Shown in pieces: positions 26,127 to 34,233 of a stretch of DNA of 64,000 nucleotides (position 1 is its first letter; the number at the start of each line of letters is the position of its first letter). The DNA lies in NCBI RefSeq assembly GCF_003933745.1, contig NZ_RSEB01000009.1, forward strand, positions 1 to 64,000. The letters run 5' to 3'. Under the pieces are notes generated by a model, which was not told the DNA's origin, did no database searches, and saw nothing but the letters and a program-made list of their open reading frames with translations. Source of the stretch: Glycomyces terrestris. GTDB taxonomy: Bacteria > Actinomycetota > Actinomycetes > Mycobacteriales > Micromonosporaceae. Made by a program: the position numbers and the translations under genes.

Positions 26127-27386
26127 ATGCGAACCCCCACATCCAAGGCCGCGGCCGCACTCGCCGCGGCGGCGCTCGCGCTGGCCGCGTGCAGCACCCC
26201 CGGCGGAGACGAGTCCGTCCCCGGCGTCACCGACGACACCGTCACCATCGGCACCCACCAGCCCCTCACCGGCCCGGCCGCGGCCGGGTACTCCACGATC
26301 TCGGCCGCGACCGCCGCGTACTTCGCGTACGTGAACGCCAACGGCGGCATCAACGGCCGCGAGATCGAGTACCTCGTCAAGGACGACGCCTACGACCCGG
26401 CCGCCACCCAGACCGCGGTGCGCGAGCTCGTCACCGAGGAGGAGGTCTTCGCGATCGTGAACGGCCTCGGCACCCCCACGCACTCCGCCGTCCTCGACTA
26501 CCTCGACCAGCAGGGCGTCCCCGACCTGTTCGTCTCCTCCGGGTCGCTCACCTGGAACCAGCCCGACGTCTACGACAACACGTTCGCGTTCAACGCCGAC
26601 TACGTGACCGAGGGTGCGGCCCTCGCCCAGTACGCCGTCGAGCAGGACCCCGGCGCCGTCGTCTGCGTGCTCGGCCAGGACGACGACTACGGGGAGGGCG
26701 TCATCGAGGGCGTCGAGACCGTCGTGGGCTCCAACGAGATCGCCGAGGTCCAGACGTACTCGGTCTCCAGCGAGGACCTCACCGCGCAGCTCGGCGCGAT
26801 GATGGCGGCCGGGTGCGAGGTCAACGTCCTCGGCACCATCAACGGCTTCACCGCGATGGCCGTGGGCACCGCCGCCCAGATGGAGTGGTTCCCGCGCTGG
26901 TACGTCTCGTCCTCCGGCGCCGACTACCCGACCCTCGCCGGCTACCTCGGCGAGGACCTGGCCCCGGTCCTGCTCCAGGGCATGGTCAGCGTCAACTACC
27001 TGCCGTTCAGCCCCGGCGGCGAATGGGTGTCCCTGTTCGAGGAGATCAACGCCGAGTACAACGACGGCGCGCCGTTCACCGGGAACACCGTGTTCGGCAT
27101 GAGCGTCGGCTACCTGTTCTGCGAGGCGCTCGCCGCCGCCGGGGACGACCCCACCCGCGAGTCCCTCGTGGCCGCAGTCGAATCGGGCGACCTCGTCGGC
27201 AACGGCATCGTGCCGCTCTCCTACAGCGGCGATGACCACGCCGCCTACCGGGCCGTCGGCGTCACGGTCGTGAACGAGGGCGTCCAGGACTACGTCGGCG
27301 CCACCTACGAGGTGTCCGCCGGCCGGGTGACCGCGATCGAACCCAGCCCCGTCCCGCTCGAGAACGAGGGCATCCCGGGCGAGTAG
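26127..27386 (+). CDS. HAAT ABC transporter substrate-binding lipoprotein
   Basis: A 419-residue periplasmic-binding-type lipoprotein: signal peptide with lipobox LAAC at about residues 20-23, then a Peripla_BP_6 domain (DDTVTIGTHQPLTGPAAAGY, VNANGGINGREIEYLVKDDA, PAATQTAVRELV). It captures the substrate outside the membrane for the LivHM channel. The ligand cannot be read from sequence; a long acidic pocket region (QDDDYGEGVIEGVE) is as in paralogues that bind organic acids or amino acids. ATG five bases after the permease stop with GAGAGG upstream. Last gene of the importer; the catabolic genes follow after 21 bases on the same strand. Confidence 0.93.
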   Translation: MRTPTSKAAAALAAAALALAACSTPGGDESVPGVTDDTVTIGTHQPLTGPAAAGYSTISAATAAYFAYVNANGGINGREIEYLVKDDAYDPAATQTAVRELVTEEEVFAIVNGLGTPTHSAVLDYLDQQGVPDLFVSSGSLTWNQPDVYDNTFAFNADYVTEGAALAQYAVEQDPGAVVCVLGQDDDYGEGVIEGVETVVGSNEIAEVQTYSVSSEDLTAQLGAMMAAGCEVNVLGTINGFTAMAVGTAAQMEWFPRWYVSSSGADYPTLAGYLGEDLAPVLLQGMVSVNYLPFSPGGEWVSLFEEINAEYNDGAPFTGNTVFGMSVGYLFCEALAAAGDDPTRESLVAAVESGDLVGNGIVPLSYSGDDHAAYRAVGVTVVNEGVQDYVGATYEVSAGRVTAIEPSPVPLENEGIPGE

Positions 27387-27407
27387 CCCACGGAGAGAAG
27401 GAGACCG

Positions 27408-28460
27408 ATGACCGACGTCGAGGACGTGCCGGGACTGGACACCGCCGGGCTCGCCCGCTGGCTCGCCCGCGAGCACCCCGGGCTGGCCGGGGACGGTCCG
27501 CTGCGGGCCGCGCTCATCGGCGGCGGCCGCTCGAACCTGACCTACCGGGTCGACGGCGCGAAGACGCCGCTCGTGCTCCGCCGCCCGCCGCTGGGCCACG
27601 CCCTGCCGACCGCGCACGACATGCGCCGCGAGCACCGGGTGATCACCGCGCTCCGCGGCACCGTCCCCGTTCCGGCCACAGTGGACGTCGTGGACGACAC
27701 GGGGCGCGGCGAGGTCACCGGGACCGTCTTCTTCGTCATGGAGCACGTCGACGGGCACGTCCTCGACCACCCCGACCGCAACGCCGAATGGACCCCGGCC
27801 GGGCTCCACCGCCTCGGCATCGAGGCCGCCGAGACCCTCGCCGACCTCCACGCCGCCGAGCCCGAGGCGCTCGGGCTCGGCGGCTTCGGCCGGCCCGAGG
27901 GGTACCTGGACCGCCAGATGCGCACGTGGCGAAGGCAGCTGGACGCCTCGCGGTCGCGCGGGACCCCCGCCCTCGACGCGCTCGGCGACCGGCTCGCCGC
28001 CGCCGTCCCCGCCTCCGGCCGGGCGGGCATCGTCCACGGCGACTACCGCCTCGACAACATGCTCGTCGCCGGCCCGCCCGCGTCGCCCCGCATCGCCGCC
28101 GTCCTCGACTGGGAGATGGCCACCCTCGGCGACCCGCTCGTGGATCTCGGCATGCTCGCCATGTACTGGCACATCAGGGAGCTGCCCGGCGGCGAGCACG
28201 CCGCCGGGCCGATCGTCCCCGGCGCCGGCTACCCCCGCTTCGACGAGGTCGCCGACGCGTACGCCGCCCGCGCCCGCACCCCGGTCCCGGACCTGCGCTG
28301 GTACCGGGCCTTCGCCTGCTACAAGCTCGCCGTCATCCTCGAAGGCGTCCACTACCGGTACACCAGGGGGCAGACCGTCGGCGAGGGATTCGAAGCGATC
28401 GGCGCGCTCGTCGCGCCCCTGGCCGAGGAGGGCCTGTGGATTTCCGACCCGACGAGATGA
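27408..28460 (+). CDS. ACAD10/11-type phosphotransferase (putative hydroxyacyl-CoA kinase)
   Basis: A 350-residue APH-fold kinase. Motifs: GGGRSNLTYRV (N-lobe, about 37-47), VLRRPPLGHALPTAHDM, VMEHVDGHVL (hinge), HGDYRLDNML (catalytic loop, about 208) and LDWEMATLGDPLVDLG (metal site). This signature set belongs to the ACAD10/ACAD11 N-terminal kinase family and to LvaA, which phosphorylate the hydroxyl of 4-hydroxyacyl-CoAs before elimination by an acyl-CoA dehydrogenase. An acyl-CoA dehydrogenase gene overlaps its 3' end here, as in those systems. ATG at 27408 with AAGGAGA upstream. I see no LvaB-like small partner. Confidence 0.9.
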   Translation: MTDVEDVPGLDTAGLARWLAREHPGLAGDGPLRAALIGGGRSNLTYRVDGAKTPLVLRRPPLGHALPTAHDMRREHRVITALRGTVPVPATVDVVDDTGRGEVTGTVFFVMEHVDGHVLDHPDRNAEWTPAGLHRLGIEAAETLADLHAAEPEALGLGGFGRPEGYLDRQMRTWRRQLDASRSRGTPALDALGDRLAAAVPASGRAGIVHGDYRLDNMLVAGPPASPRIAAVLDWEMATLGDPLVDLGMLAMYWHIRELPGGEHAAGPIVPGAGYPRFDEVADAYAARARTPVPDLRWYRAFACYKLAVILEGVHYRYTRGQTVGEGFEAIGALVAPLAEEGLWISDPTR

Positions 28461-29677
28461 CCCGCGCCTTCGCCGACGAGGCCCGCGCCTTCCTGGACGA
28501 GCACGTGCTCCCCGCCGAACCCGTGCTCGCCAAGCAGATCGCCGACACGCCCGGCGACTGGACCGTGCGGCCCGTCGTGCGCGACCTCCAGGAGACCGCT
28601 CGCGACCGCGGCCTGTGGAACCTGTTCCTGCCGCCCGGCCCGCACGGCCTCGGCGGCGGGCTCTCCAACCTCCGCTACGCGCCCGTCGCCGAACTCACCG
28701 GGCACAGCCCCCGCCTCGCGCCCGCGGCCATGAACTGCGCCGCCCCCGACACCGGCAACATGGAGCTCCTCACCCACTTCGGCACGCCCGAGCAGCAGGA
28801 GACCTGGCTCGAACCGCTCCTGGAGGCCCGCATCCGCTCCGCGTTCTGCATGACCGAGCCCGCCACCGCCTCCTCCGACGCCTCCCAGATCGCCACCCGG
28901 GTCCACCGGGACGGGAGCGAATGGGTCGTCAACGGCCGCAAGTGGTTCGCCACCGGCGCGATGAACCCCGACTGCGCCCTCCTCGTCGTCATGGGGAAGA
29001 CGGACCCCAGCGGGCCCCGCCACCGGCAGCAGTCCATGGTCCTCGTCCCGCGCGACACCCCCGGCGTCACGATCGTGCGGCCCCTCACCGTGCTCGGCTA
29101 CGACGACCGCGACCACGGCGGCCACGCCGAGATCCGCTTCGACGACGTCCGCGTCCCCGCCGCGAACCTCCTCGGCGGCGTCGGCGAGGGCTTCGCGATC
29201 GCCCAGGCCCGCCTCGGGCCCGGCCGCGTCCACCACTGCATGCGCGCCCTCGGCATGGCCGAGCGCGCCCTCGACCTGGTGCGCGCCAGGGCGAACGCGC
29301 GCACCGCCTTCGGCGGCCCGCTCGCCCGGCAGGGCGTCGTCCGCTCCTGGGCCGCCGACGCCCGCGTCGAGATCGAGGCCCTGCGCCTCCTCGTCCTCAA
29401 GACCGCCTGGCTCATGGACACCGCCGGGAACCGCGCCGCCATGAAGGAGATCCAGGCCATCAAGGTCGCCGTCCCCCGCGCCGTCCAGCGAATCCTCGAC
29501 CGCGCGATCCAGCTCTTCGGCGCCGCGGGACTCACCGACGACCACCCGCTCGCCGAGATGTTCGCCGCCGCCCGCGCCCTGCGCCTCGCCGACGGCCCCG
29601 ACGAAGTCCATGTCGCCGCCCTGGGCAGGGCCGAACTGGCGCTACCCTCATCCACAATGGAAGGAGTTGTGCAATGA
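28436..29677 (+). CDS. Acyl-CoA dehydrogenase (ACAD10/11-like partner)
   Basis: A 413-residue flavoprotein. FCMTEPATASSDASQIATRV holds the FAD/substrate motif; KWFATGAMNPDC, RVHHCMRALGMAERAL and IQLFGAAGLTDDHPLAEMFA follow in family order; the C-terminal GPDEVHVAALGR ends the domain. It is most like the dehydrogenase part of ACAD10/11 and FadE-type enzymes working on 4-phosphoacyl-CoA or long-chain substrates. The GTG at 28436 has GAGGAG 6 bases upstream and overlaps the kinase gene by 25 bases; an ATG at 28457 is less well placed. Overlap with the ligase downstream (ATGA) gives a coupled kinase-dehydrogenase-ligase unit. Confidence 0.92.
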   Translation: MDFRPDEMTRAFADEARAFLDEHVLPAEPVLAKQIADTPGDWTVRPVVRDLQETARDRGLWNLFLPPGPHGLGGGLSNLRYAPVAELTGHSPRLAPAAMNCAAPDTGNMELLTHFGTPEQQETWLEPLLEARIRSAFCMTEPATASSDASQIATRVHRDGSEWVVNGRKWFATGAMNPDCALLVVMGKTDPSGPRHRQQSMVLVPRDTPGVTIVRPLTVLGYDDRDHGGHAEIRFDDVRVPAANLLGGVGEGFAIAQARLGPGRVHHCMRALGMAERALDLVRARANARTAFGGPLARQGVVRSWAADARVEIEALRLLVLKTAWLMDTAGNRAAMKEIQAIKVAVPRAVQRILDRAIQLFGAAGLTDDHPLAEMFAAARALRLADGPDEVHVAALGRAELALPSSTMEGVVQ

Positions 29678-31257
29678 CGCACCGACCCGACCCCGCCGTC
29701 GACGGCCCCGGCCAGGGGACCCTCTCGATCGCGGCGATCCTCGCCGAGACCGCCCGCCGCCGACCCGACGCCCCCGCCCTCCACTTCGCGGGCGCCACCG
29801 TCACCTACCGCGACCTGTGGGACCAGACCCGCGCCTACGCCGGGGCGCTCGCCGCCCGCGGCATCGGACCCGGATCGCGCGTCGCGATGATCGTCCCGAA
29901 CGTCCCCGACTTCCCGCGCGTCTACTACGCGGCCCTCGCCCTCGGCGCGGTCACCGTCCCGATCCACCTGCTGTTCAAGGCCGACGAGATCGCGTTCGTC
30001 CTCCAGGACGCCGAGGCCGACCTGCTCGTGGCCGCCGCCCCGCTCCTCGCCGAGGCCGCCCCGGCCGCCGCCCGCGCCGGCGTGCCGCTCACCACCGTGC
30101 TCGCCCCCGAGGGCCTGGAGATCGGCGGCCAGGCCGTGCCGCGGCTCGAAGCCGAAGCGGCCCGAGCCGAACCGATCGAGCGGTACCGGTCCGTGAACCC
30201 GCTCGACGCCGCCACCGTCCTGTACACCTCCGGCACCACCGGCACCCCGAAGGGCGCGGTCGGCTCCCACCTGGCGATGATCGAGCAGGTCCACTGCGCG
30301 CTCATCGACTCCTTCGACGTCCGCCCCGACGACGTCCTCTACGGCGGGCTCCCGTTCTTCCACTCCTTCGGGCAGATGGCCGTCATGAACATCGGCTTCC
30401 GGCGCGGCGCCGCGATCATCCTGCTCCCCAAGTTCGACCCCGACGAAGCCCTCGAACTCCTGGTGCGCCACCGCGCGACCGTGTTCACCGCCGTGCCGAC
30501 GAACTTCGCGCAGCTCGTCGCCGCCGCGCACCGCTCGCCCCGCCGGCCGCCGCTGCGGTACGCGGTCTCCGGCGGCGCCGCCCTGCCGACCGCGCTCCTG
30601 GAGGAGTTCGAGCGCGTCTTCGGCGCCCCCGTCCACGAGGGCTACGGCCTCACCGAGACCTCCCCGACCGCGACCTTCAACAACGTCGGCGCCCCGATCC
30701 GGCCCGGGACGGTCGGCACCAGCCTGTGGGGCGTGGACGTCGCCGTCGCCGACGCCGAGACCGAGGACCGGATCGCCCTCCTCGGCCCGGACGCCATGGG
30801 GGAGATCGTGGTCCGCGGCCACAACCTCATGAAGGGCTACCTCAACCGGCCCGACGCGACCGCCGCCGCCGTCCAGGACGGCTGGTTCCGCACCGGCGAC
30901 CTCGGCACCGTCGACGCCGACGGCGTCGTGCGCATCGTGGACCGCAAGAAGGACATGATCATCCGCAACGGCTACAACGTGTACCCGACCGAGGTCGAGG
31001 CCGTGCTCGCCCGCCACCCGCACGTCTCGATCGGGGCCGTCTTCGGCGTCCCGCACGAGACGCACGGGCAGGAGGTCCACGCCGCCGTCGTCCCCGTCGA
31101 GGGCGCCGCGGTCGACGCCGCGGAGGTCGTGGCCTACATGAAGGAGAAGGTCGCGGCCTTCAAGTACCCGCGGGTGGTGCACGTGGTCGAGGAGCTCCCG
31201 CTCGGACCGAGCGGGAAGGTCATCAAACGCGAACTCGTGCGGCGGTTCGCGGTCTAG
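29674..31257 (+). CDS. Acyl-CoA synthetase (AMP-dependent ligase, FadD/LvaE-like)
   Basis: A 527-residue ANL-family ligase that activates a carboxylic acid with ATP and CoA. Motifs: P-loop YTSGTTGTPKGA (about 187-198), A5 EGYGLTETSP, A7 GWFRTGDLG, A8 DRKKDMIIRNGYNVYPTEVE, and A10 PLGPSGKVIKREL with the catalytic Lys. It supplies the CoA thioester for the dehydrogenases and hydratase of the island. ATG overlaps the dehydrogenase stop and AAGGAG precedes it. The stop codon overlaps, tail to tail, that of the thioesterase gene on the other strand. Confidence 0.93.
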   Translation: MTHRPDPAVDGPGQGTLSIAAILAETARRRPDAPALHFAGATVTYRDLWDQTRAYAGALAARGIGPGSRVAMIVPNVPDFPRVYYAALALGAVTVPIHLLFKADEIAFVLQDAEADLLVAAAPLLAEAAPAAARAGVPLTTVLAPEGLEIGGQAVPRLEAEAARAEPIERYRSVNPLDAATVLYTSGTTGTPKGAVGSHLAMIEQVHCALIDSFDVRPDDVLYGGLPFFHSFGQMAVMNIGFRRGAAIILLPKFDPDEALELLVRHRATVFTAVPTNFAQLVAAAHRSPRRPPLRYAVSGGAALPTALLEEFERVFGAPVHEGYGLTETSPTATFNNVGAPIRPGTVGTSLWGVDVAVADAETEDRIALLGPDAMGEIVVRGHNLMKGYLNRPDATAAAVQDGWFRTGDLGTVDADGVVRIVDRKKDMIIRNGYNVYPTEVEAVLARHPHVSIGAVFGVPHETHGQEVHAAVVPVEGAAVDAAEVVAYMKEKVAAFKYPRVVHVVEELPLGPSGKVIKRELVRRFAV

Positions 31258-31670
31258 CCGCCGACCGGCAGCTCGGCCTCGACCGCGGCGCGGACCGCCG
31301 CGGGCACCGGCACCGGGCGGCGCGAGGCGCGGTCGACGAACACGTGCGTGAACCGCCCCAGCGCGAGCGGGGCGCCCCGGTCCGGGGCGCCCTCGCGCAG
31401 GATCGCGAGGTCCCACGTGATCGAGGTGGTCCCGAGGCGGGCCACCGCGACGTCGACCTCCAGGACCTGCGGGAACGCCGCCGACTCCAGGAACTCGCAG
31501 GAGGAGGCCCGCGCGAACGCCAGCACGTCCCCGCGCGGGTCGCGGCCCGCGCGGCGCATCATCCACGCGTTCACGGCCGTGTCCATCGCCTCGTAGTACA
31601 CGGCGTTGTTCATATGGCCGTACTGGTCGTCGTCGTTCCAGCGCAGCGGGAACGGGTGGCGGTAGGTCAC
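31254..31670 (-). CDS. 4HBT-family acyl-CoA thioesterase
   Basis: A 138-residue hot-dog-fold thioesterase. LRWNDDDQYGHMNNAVYYEA (about 9-28) is the 4-hydroxybenzoyl-CoA thioesterase signature with the catalytic Asp region; FVDRASRRPVPVP closes the fold. It can release CoA from stalled intermediates. The GTG at 31670 has AAGGAG 6 bases before it; a longer frame to 31715 would run into the operator. Divergent from the second acyl-CoA dehydrogenase with operator site 3 between them, so both belong to the regulon. Confidence 0.88.
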   Translation of the reverse strand: MTYRHPFPLRWNDDDQYGHMNNAVYYEAMDTAVNAWMMRRAGRDPRGDVLAFARASSCEFLESAAFPQVLEVDVAVARLGTTSITWDLAILREGAPDRGAPLALGRFTHVFVDRASRRPVPVPAAVRAAVEAELPVGG

Positions 31671-31713
31671 GGCGGCTCCTTCGGGCGGTCCACGGGACCG
31701 CGGACTCTGCAAC

Positions 31714-31731
31714 ATAACGACCGGTCGGTTT
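31714..31731. promoter_or_regulatory. TetR-type operator, site 3 of 4
   Basis: ATAACGACCGGTCGGTTT, with a perfect CCGACCGGTCGG-like core, 44 bases before the thioesterase GTG on one side and 33 bases before the acyl-CoA dehydrogenase ATG on the other. One site for two divergent genes. Confidence 0.74.
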
Positions 31732-31763
31732 CAACGGCCCGGTCCGACCCTACAGGAGGCACG

Positions 31764-32951
31764 ATGCCCGCCACCGCGTCCACCGGACTCGACGCCGACT
31801 TCTACTCCTTCCAAGACCTCCTCACCCCGGTCGAGCGCGACGCGGCCCTGCGCCTGCGCGACTTCATGGAGCGCGAGGTCCGCCCCATCGCCGACGACTG
31901 CTGGGAGCGCGCCGAGTTCCCGCACCGGCTCGTCCCCGGGATCGCCGCCACCGGCGTCCTCGGCGCCGCCTGGCCCGAGTCGCGCCGCTTCCCCAACCGC
32001 GCCCTGTTCCGCGGCTGGGCCGCGCTCGAGATCGCCCGCGTCGACGCCTCCTTCGCCACGTTCGTCGGCGTCACCTCCGGACTCGCCATGGGCGCCATCG
32101 CGGTCGGCGGCTCGGCTGAGCAGCGCGAGCGCTGGCTGCCGCCGATGGGCCGCGGCGAGGTGATCGGCGCGTTCGGGCTCACCGAGCCGCTCGCCGGCTC
32201 CGACACCGCGCGCGGCCTGCGCACCACCGCGACCCGCCGCGGGGGCACGTGGGTCCTCGACGGCGCGAAGCGCTGGATCGGGAACGCCACGTTCGCCGAC
32301 ATCACCCTGATCTGGGCCAAGGACGTCGACGACGGGCGCGTCAAGGGCTTCATCGTGCCGCAGGGCGCGCCCGGGTTCGCGGCGGTGAAGATCGAGCGGA
32401 AGCAGTCGCTGCGCGGCGTCCAGAACGCCGACATCACGCTCACCGGCGTCGAAGTGCCCGAACGGGACCGGCTCCAGCGGGTCGACTCGTTCAAGGACCT
32501 CGCGGGCGTCCTCGGCCCGACCCGGATCGGGGTCGCCTGGGAGGCCGTGGGGATCGCGCTCGGCGCGCACGAGGCGGCCGTGCGGTACGCCCGGGAGCGC
32601 GAGCAGTTCGGGCGGCCGATCGGCTCGTTCCAGCTGGTGCAGCAGAAGCTCGCCGAGAACCTCGCCGACGTCACGGCCGGCCTCGCGGTGTGCGTGCGCG
32701 TCTCGCAGCTGGAGGACGCCGGGACGCGCCGCGACGAGCACGCGGCGATGGCGAAGGCGTTCTGCACCGCCCGCATGAGGGACGTCGTGGCGCGGGCCCG
32801 GGCGGTGCTGGGCGGCAACGGCATCCAGCTCGACCACGGCGTGGCCCGGTTCTTCGCCGACGCCGAGGCCGTCTACTCCTACGAGGGCACCTACGACATG
32901 AACACCCTGATCGTCGGGCGCGCGATCACCGGCCGCCAGGCGTTCGTCTGA
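31764..32951 (+). CDS. Acyl-CoA dehydrogenase, glutaryl-CoA-dehydrogenase-like
   Basis: A 395-residue flavoprotein. FGLTEPLAGSDTARGL, KRWIGNATFADI, GARYAREREQFG-type AAVRYAREREQFGRPIGSFQ, and RAVLGGNGIQLDHGV are in place; the catalytic base Glu lies in YSYEGTYDMNTLIVGR. The C-terminal motif and the GNATFAD element place it near glutaryl-CoA dehydrogenases and related medium-chain enzymes rather than FadE. ATG at 31764 with AGGAGG 5 bases upstream. Monocistronic with a terminator 18 bases after the stop. It is a second, different dehydrogenase in the same regulon, so two desaturation steps or two substrates are likely. Confidence 0.92.
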   Translation: MPATASTGLDADFYSFQDLLTPVERDAALRLRDFMEREVRPIADDCWERAEFPHRLVPGIAATGVLGAAWPESRRFPNRALFRGWAALEIARVDASFATFVGVTSGLAMGAIAVGGSAEQRERWLPPMGRGEVIGAFGLTEPLAGSDTARGLRTTATRRGGTWVLDGAKRWIGNATFADITLIWAKDVDDGRVKGFIVPQGAPGFAAVKIERKQSLRGVQNADITLTGVEVPERDRLQRVDSFKDLAGVLGPTRIGVAWEAVGIALGAHEAAVRYAREREQFGRPIGSFQLVQQKLAENLADVTAGLAVCVRVSQLEDAGTRRDEHAAMAKAFCTARMRDVVARARAVLGGNGIQLDHGVARFFADAEAVYSYEGTYDMNTLIVGRAITGRQAFV

Positions 32952-32968
32952 AGCTCCACCGCACCGGA

Positions 32969-33001
32969 AAGCGGCGCGGGCCCACGAGGCCCGCGCCGCT
33001 T
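32969..33001. terminator. Convergent terminator hairpin
   Basis: Perfect 13-bp arms AAGCGGCGCGGGC and GCCCGCGCCGCTT around a 7-base loop, between converging genes ending at 32951 and 33005. Confidence 0.85.
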
Positions 33002-33004
33002 CGG

Positions 33005-33466
33005 CTAGGCGGGCACGTAGAGCGTGATCGTCTCCGCGACGAGCGCGGGCTTCGCGGCGCCCTCGATCTCGACGGTCACGGCGTAGCCGGCGCGCACGCC
33101 GCGCGGGGTCGCGTCGGCGGAGGCGAGGCGGACGGCCGCGCGGACGCGGGAGCCGACGGGCACGGGCTGGAGGAACCGCAGCCGGTCCAGGCCGTAGTTG
33201 ACGGACATCGCGAGGCCGCCGATCGCGATGAGGTCCTTGAGGAGTCCGGGCAGGAGCGACAGGGTGAGGTAGCCGTGGGCGATCGGGGCGCCGAAGGGCC
33301 CGGCGGCGGCGCGCTCGGGGTCGGTGTGGATCCACTGGTGGTCGCCGGTGGCGTCGGCGAACGCGTCGACGCGGGCCTGGTCGATCAGGAGCCAGTCGCC
33401 GGTCGCCTCGGCGCCGACGAGGTCGGCCAGGGCCTGCGGGGAGGCGGCCTCGATGCGGTCGCTCAC
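33005..33466 (-). CDS. MaoC-like enoyl-CoA hydratase
   Basis: A 153-residue hot-dog hydratase. FADATGDHQWIHTDPERAAA is the hydratase 2 motif with the catalytic Asp and His, followed by GPFGAPIAHGYLTLSLLPGL; NYGLDRLRFLQPVPVGS completes the fold. It closely follows the pattern of the mycobacterial HtdZ/Rv0130-type (R)-specific enoyl-CoA hydratases. GTG start overlapping the SDR stop by four bases. It adds water to the enoyl-CoA made by the dehydrogenases; the SDR encoded in the same operon would then oxidise the 3-hydroxyacyl-CoA. Confidence 0.9.
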   Translation of the reverse strand: MSDRIEAASPQALADLVGAEATGDWLLIDQARVDAFADATGDHQWIHTDPERAAAGPFGAPIAHGYLTLSLLPGLLKDLIAIGGLAMSVNYGLDRLRFLQPVPVGSRVRAAVRLASADATPRGVRAGYAVTVEIEGAAKPALVAETITLYVPA

Positions 33467-34215
33467 GCCTTCGGCCCTCCCGCCACGTACAGGACCTGGC
33501 CCGAGATGAACCCGGCGTCCTCGGAGCAGAAGAACGCGACGGCGGCGGCGACGTCCTCGGGCCGGCCGACGCGCCCGACCGGGGCCTCCGCGGCGGCGTG
33601 GGCGAGGAAGTCCTCGAAGGGGACGCCGATGCGCTCGGCGGTGGCCCGGGTCATCTCGGTCTCGATGAACCCGGGCGCGACGGCGTTCGCGGTGATCCCG
33701 AAGCGGCCCAGCTCGATCGCGAGGGTCTTGGTGAGGCCCTGCATGCCGGCCTTGGCGGCGGCGTAGTTCGCCTGGCCGCGGTTGCCGAGCGCGGAGGTGC
33801 TGGAGAGGTTGACGATCCGGCCCCAACCGGACTCCACCATGGACGCCTGGACGGCGCGGCTCATGAGGAACGCGCCGCGCAGGTGGACGCCGAGGACGGC
33901 GTCCCAGTCGGCGGCGGTCATCTTGAACAGCAGGTTGTCGCGGAGGATGCCGGCGTTGTTGACGAGGATCTGCGGCGGGCCGAGCTCGGCGGCGACGCGT
34001 TCGACCGCGGCCGCGGCGGCGTCCTCGTCGGCGACGTCGGCGGCGACGGCCACGGCCCGGCCGCCCGCGGCGGTGATCGCGTCGGCGGTCGCGCGGGCCT
34101 GCTCCTCGACGAGGTCGAGGACGGCGACGGCGTGCCCGTCGGCGGCGAGGCGGCGGGCCGTGGCGGCCCCGATGCCGCGCGCGGCGCCGGTGACGATGGC
34201 GGTCCTTGCGGTCAT
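33463..34215 (-). CDS. Short-chain dehydrogenase, 3-hydroxyacyl-CoA / FabG-like
   Basis: A 250-residue SDR: VTGAARGIGAATA (9-21), NNAGILRDN (about 88), Ser-Tyr-Lys in NLSSTSALGNRGQANYAAAK, and VAPGFIETEMT. The ILRDNLLFKMT segment is frequent in FabG4/HSD17B4-type 3-hydroxyacyl-CoA dehydrogenases. It most likely oxidises the (R)-3-hydroxyacyl-CoA produced by the MaoC hydratase. ATG with AAGGGA upstream, 18 bases after the alcohol dehydrogenase gene. Confidence 0.9.
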   Translation of the reverse strand: MTARTAIVTGAARGIGAATARRLAADGHAVAVLDLVEEQARATADAITAAGGRAVAVAADVADEDAAAAAVERVAAELGPPQILVNNAGILRDNLLFKMTAADWDAVLGVHLRGAFLMSRAVQASMVESGWGRIVNLSSTSALGNRGQANYAAAKAGMQGLTKTLAIELGRFGITANAVAPGFIETEMTRATAERIGVPFEDFLAHAAAEAPVGRVGRPEDVAAAVAFFCSEDAGFISGQVLYVAGGPKA

Positions 34216-34233
34216 TGGTTGGGTCCCTTCGGT

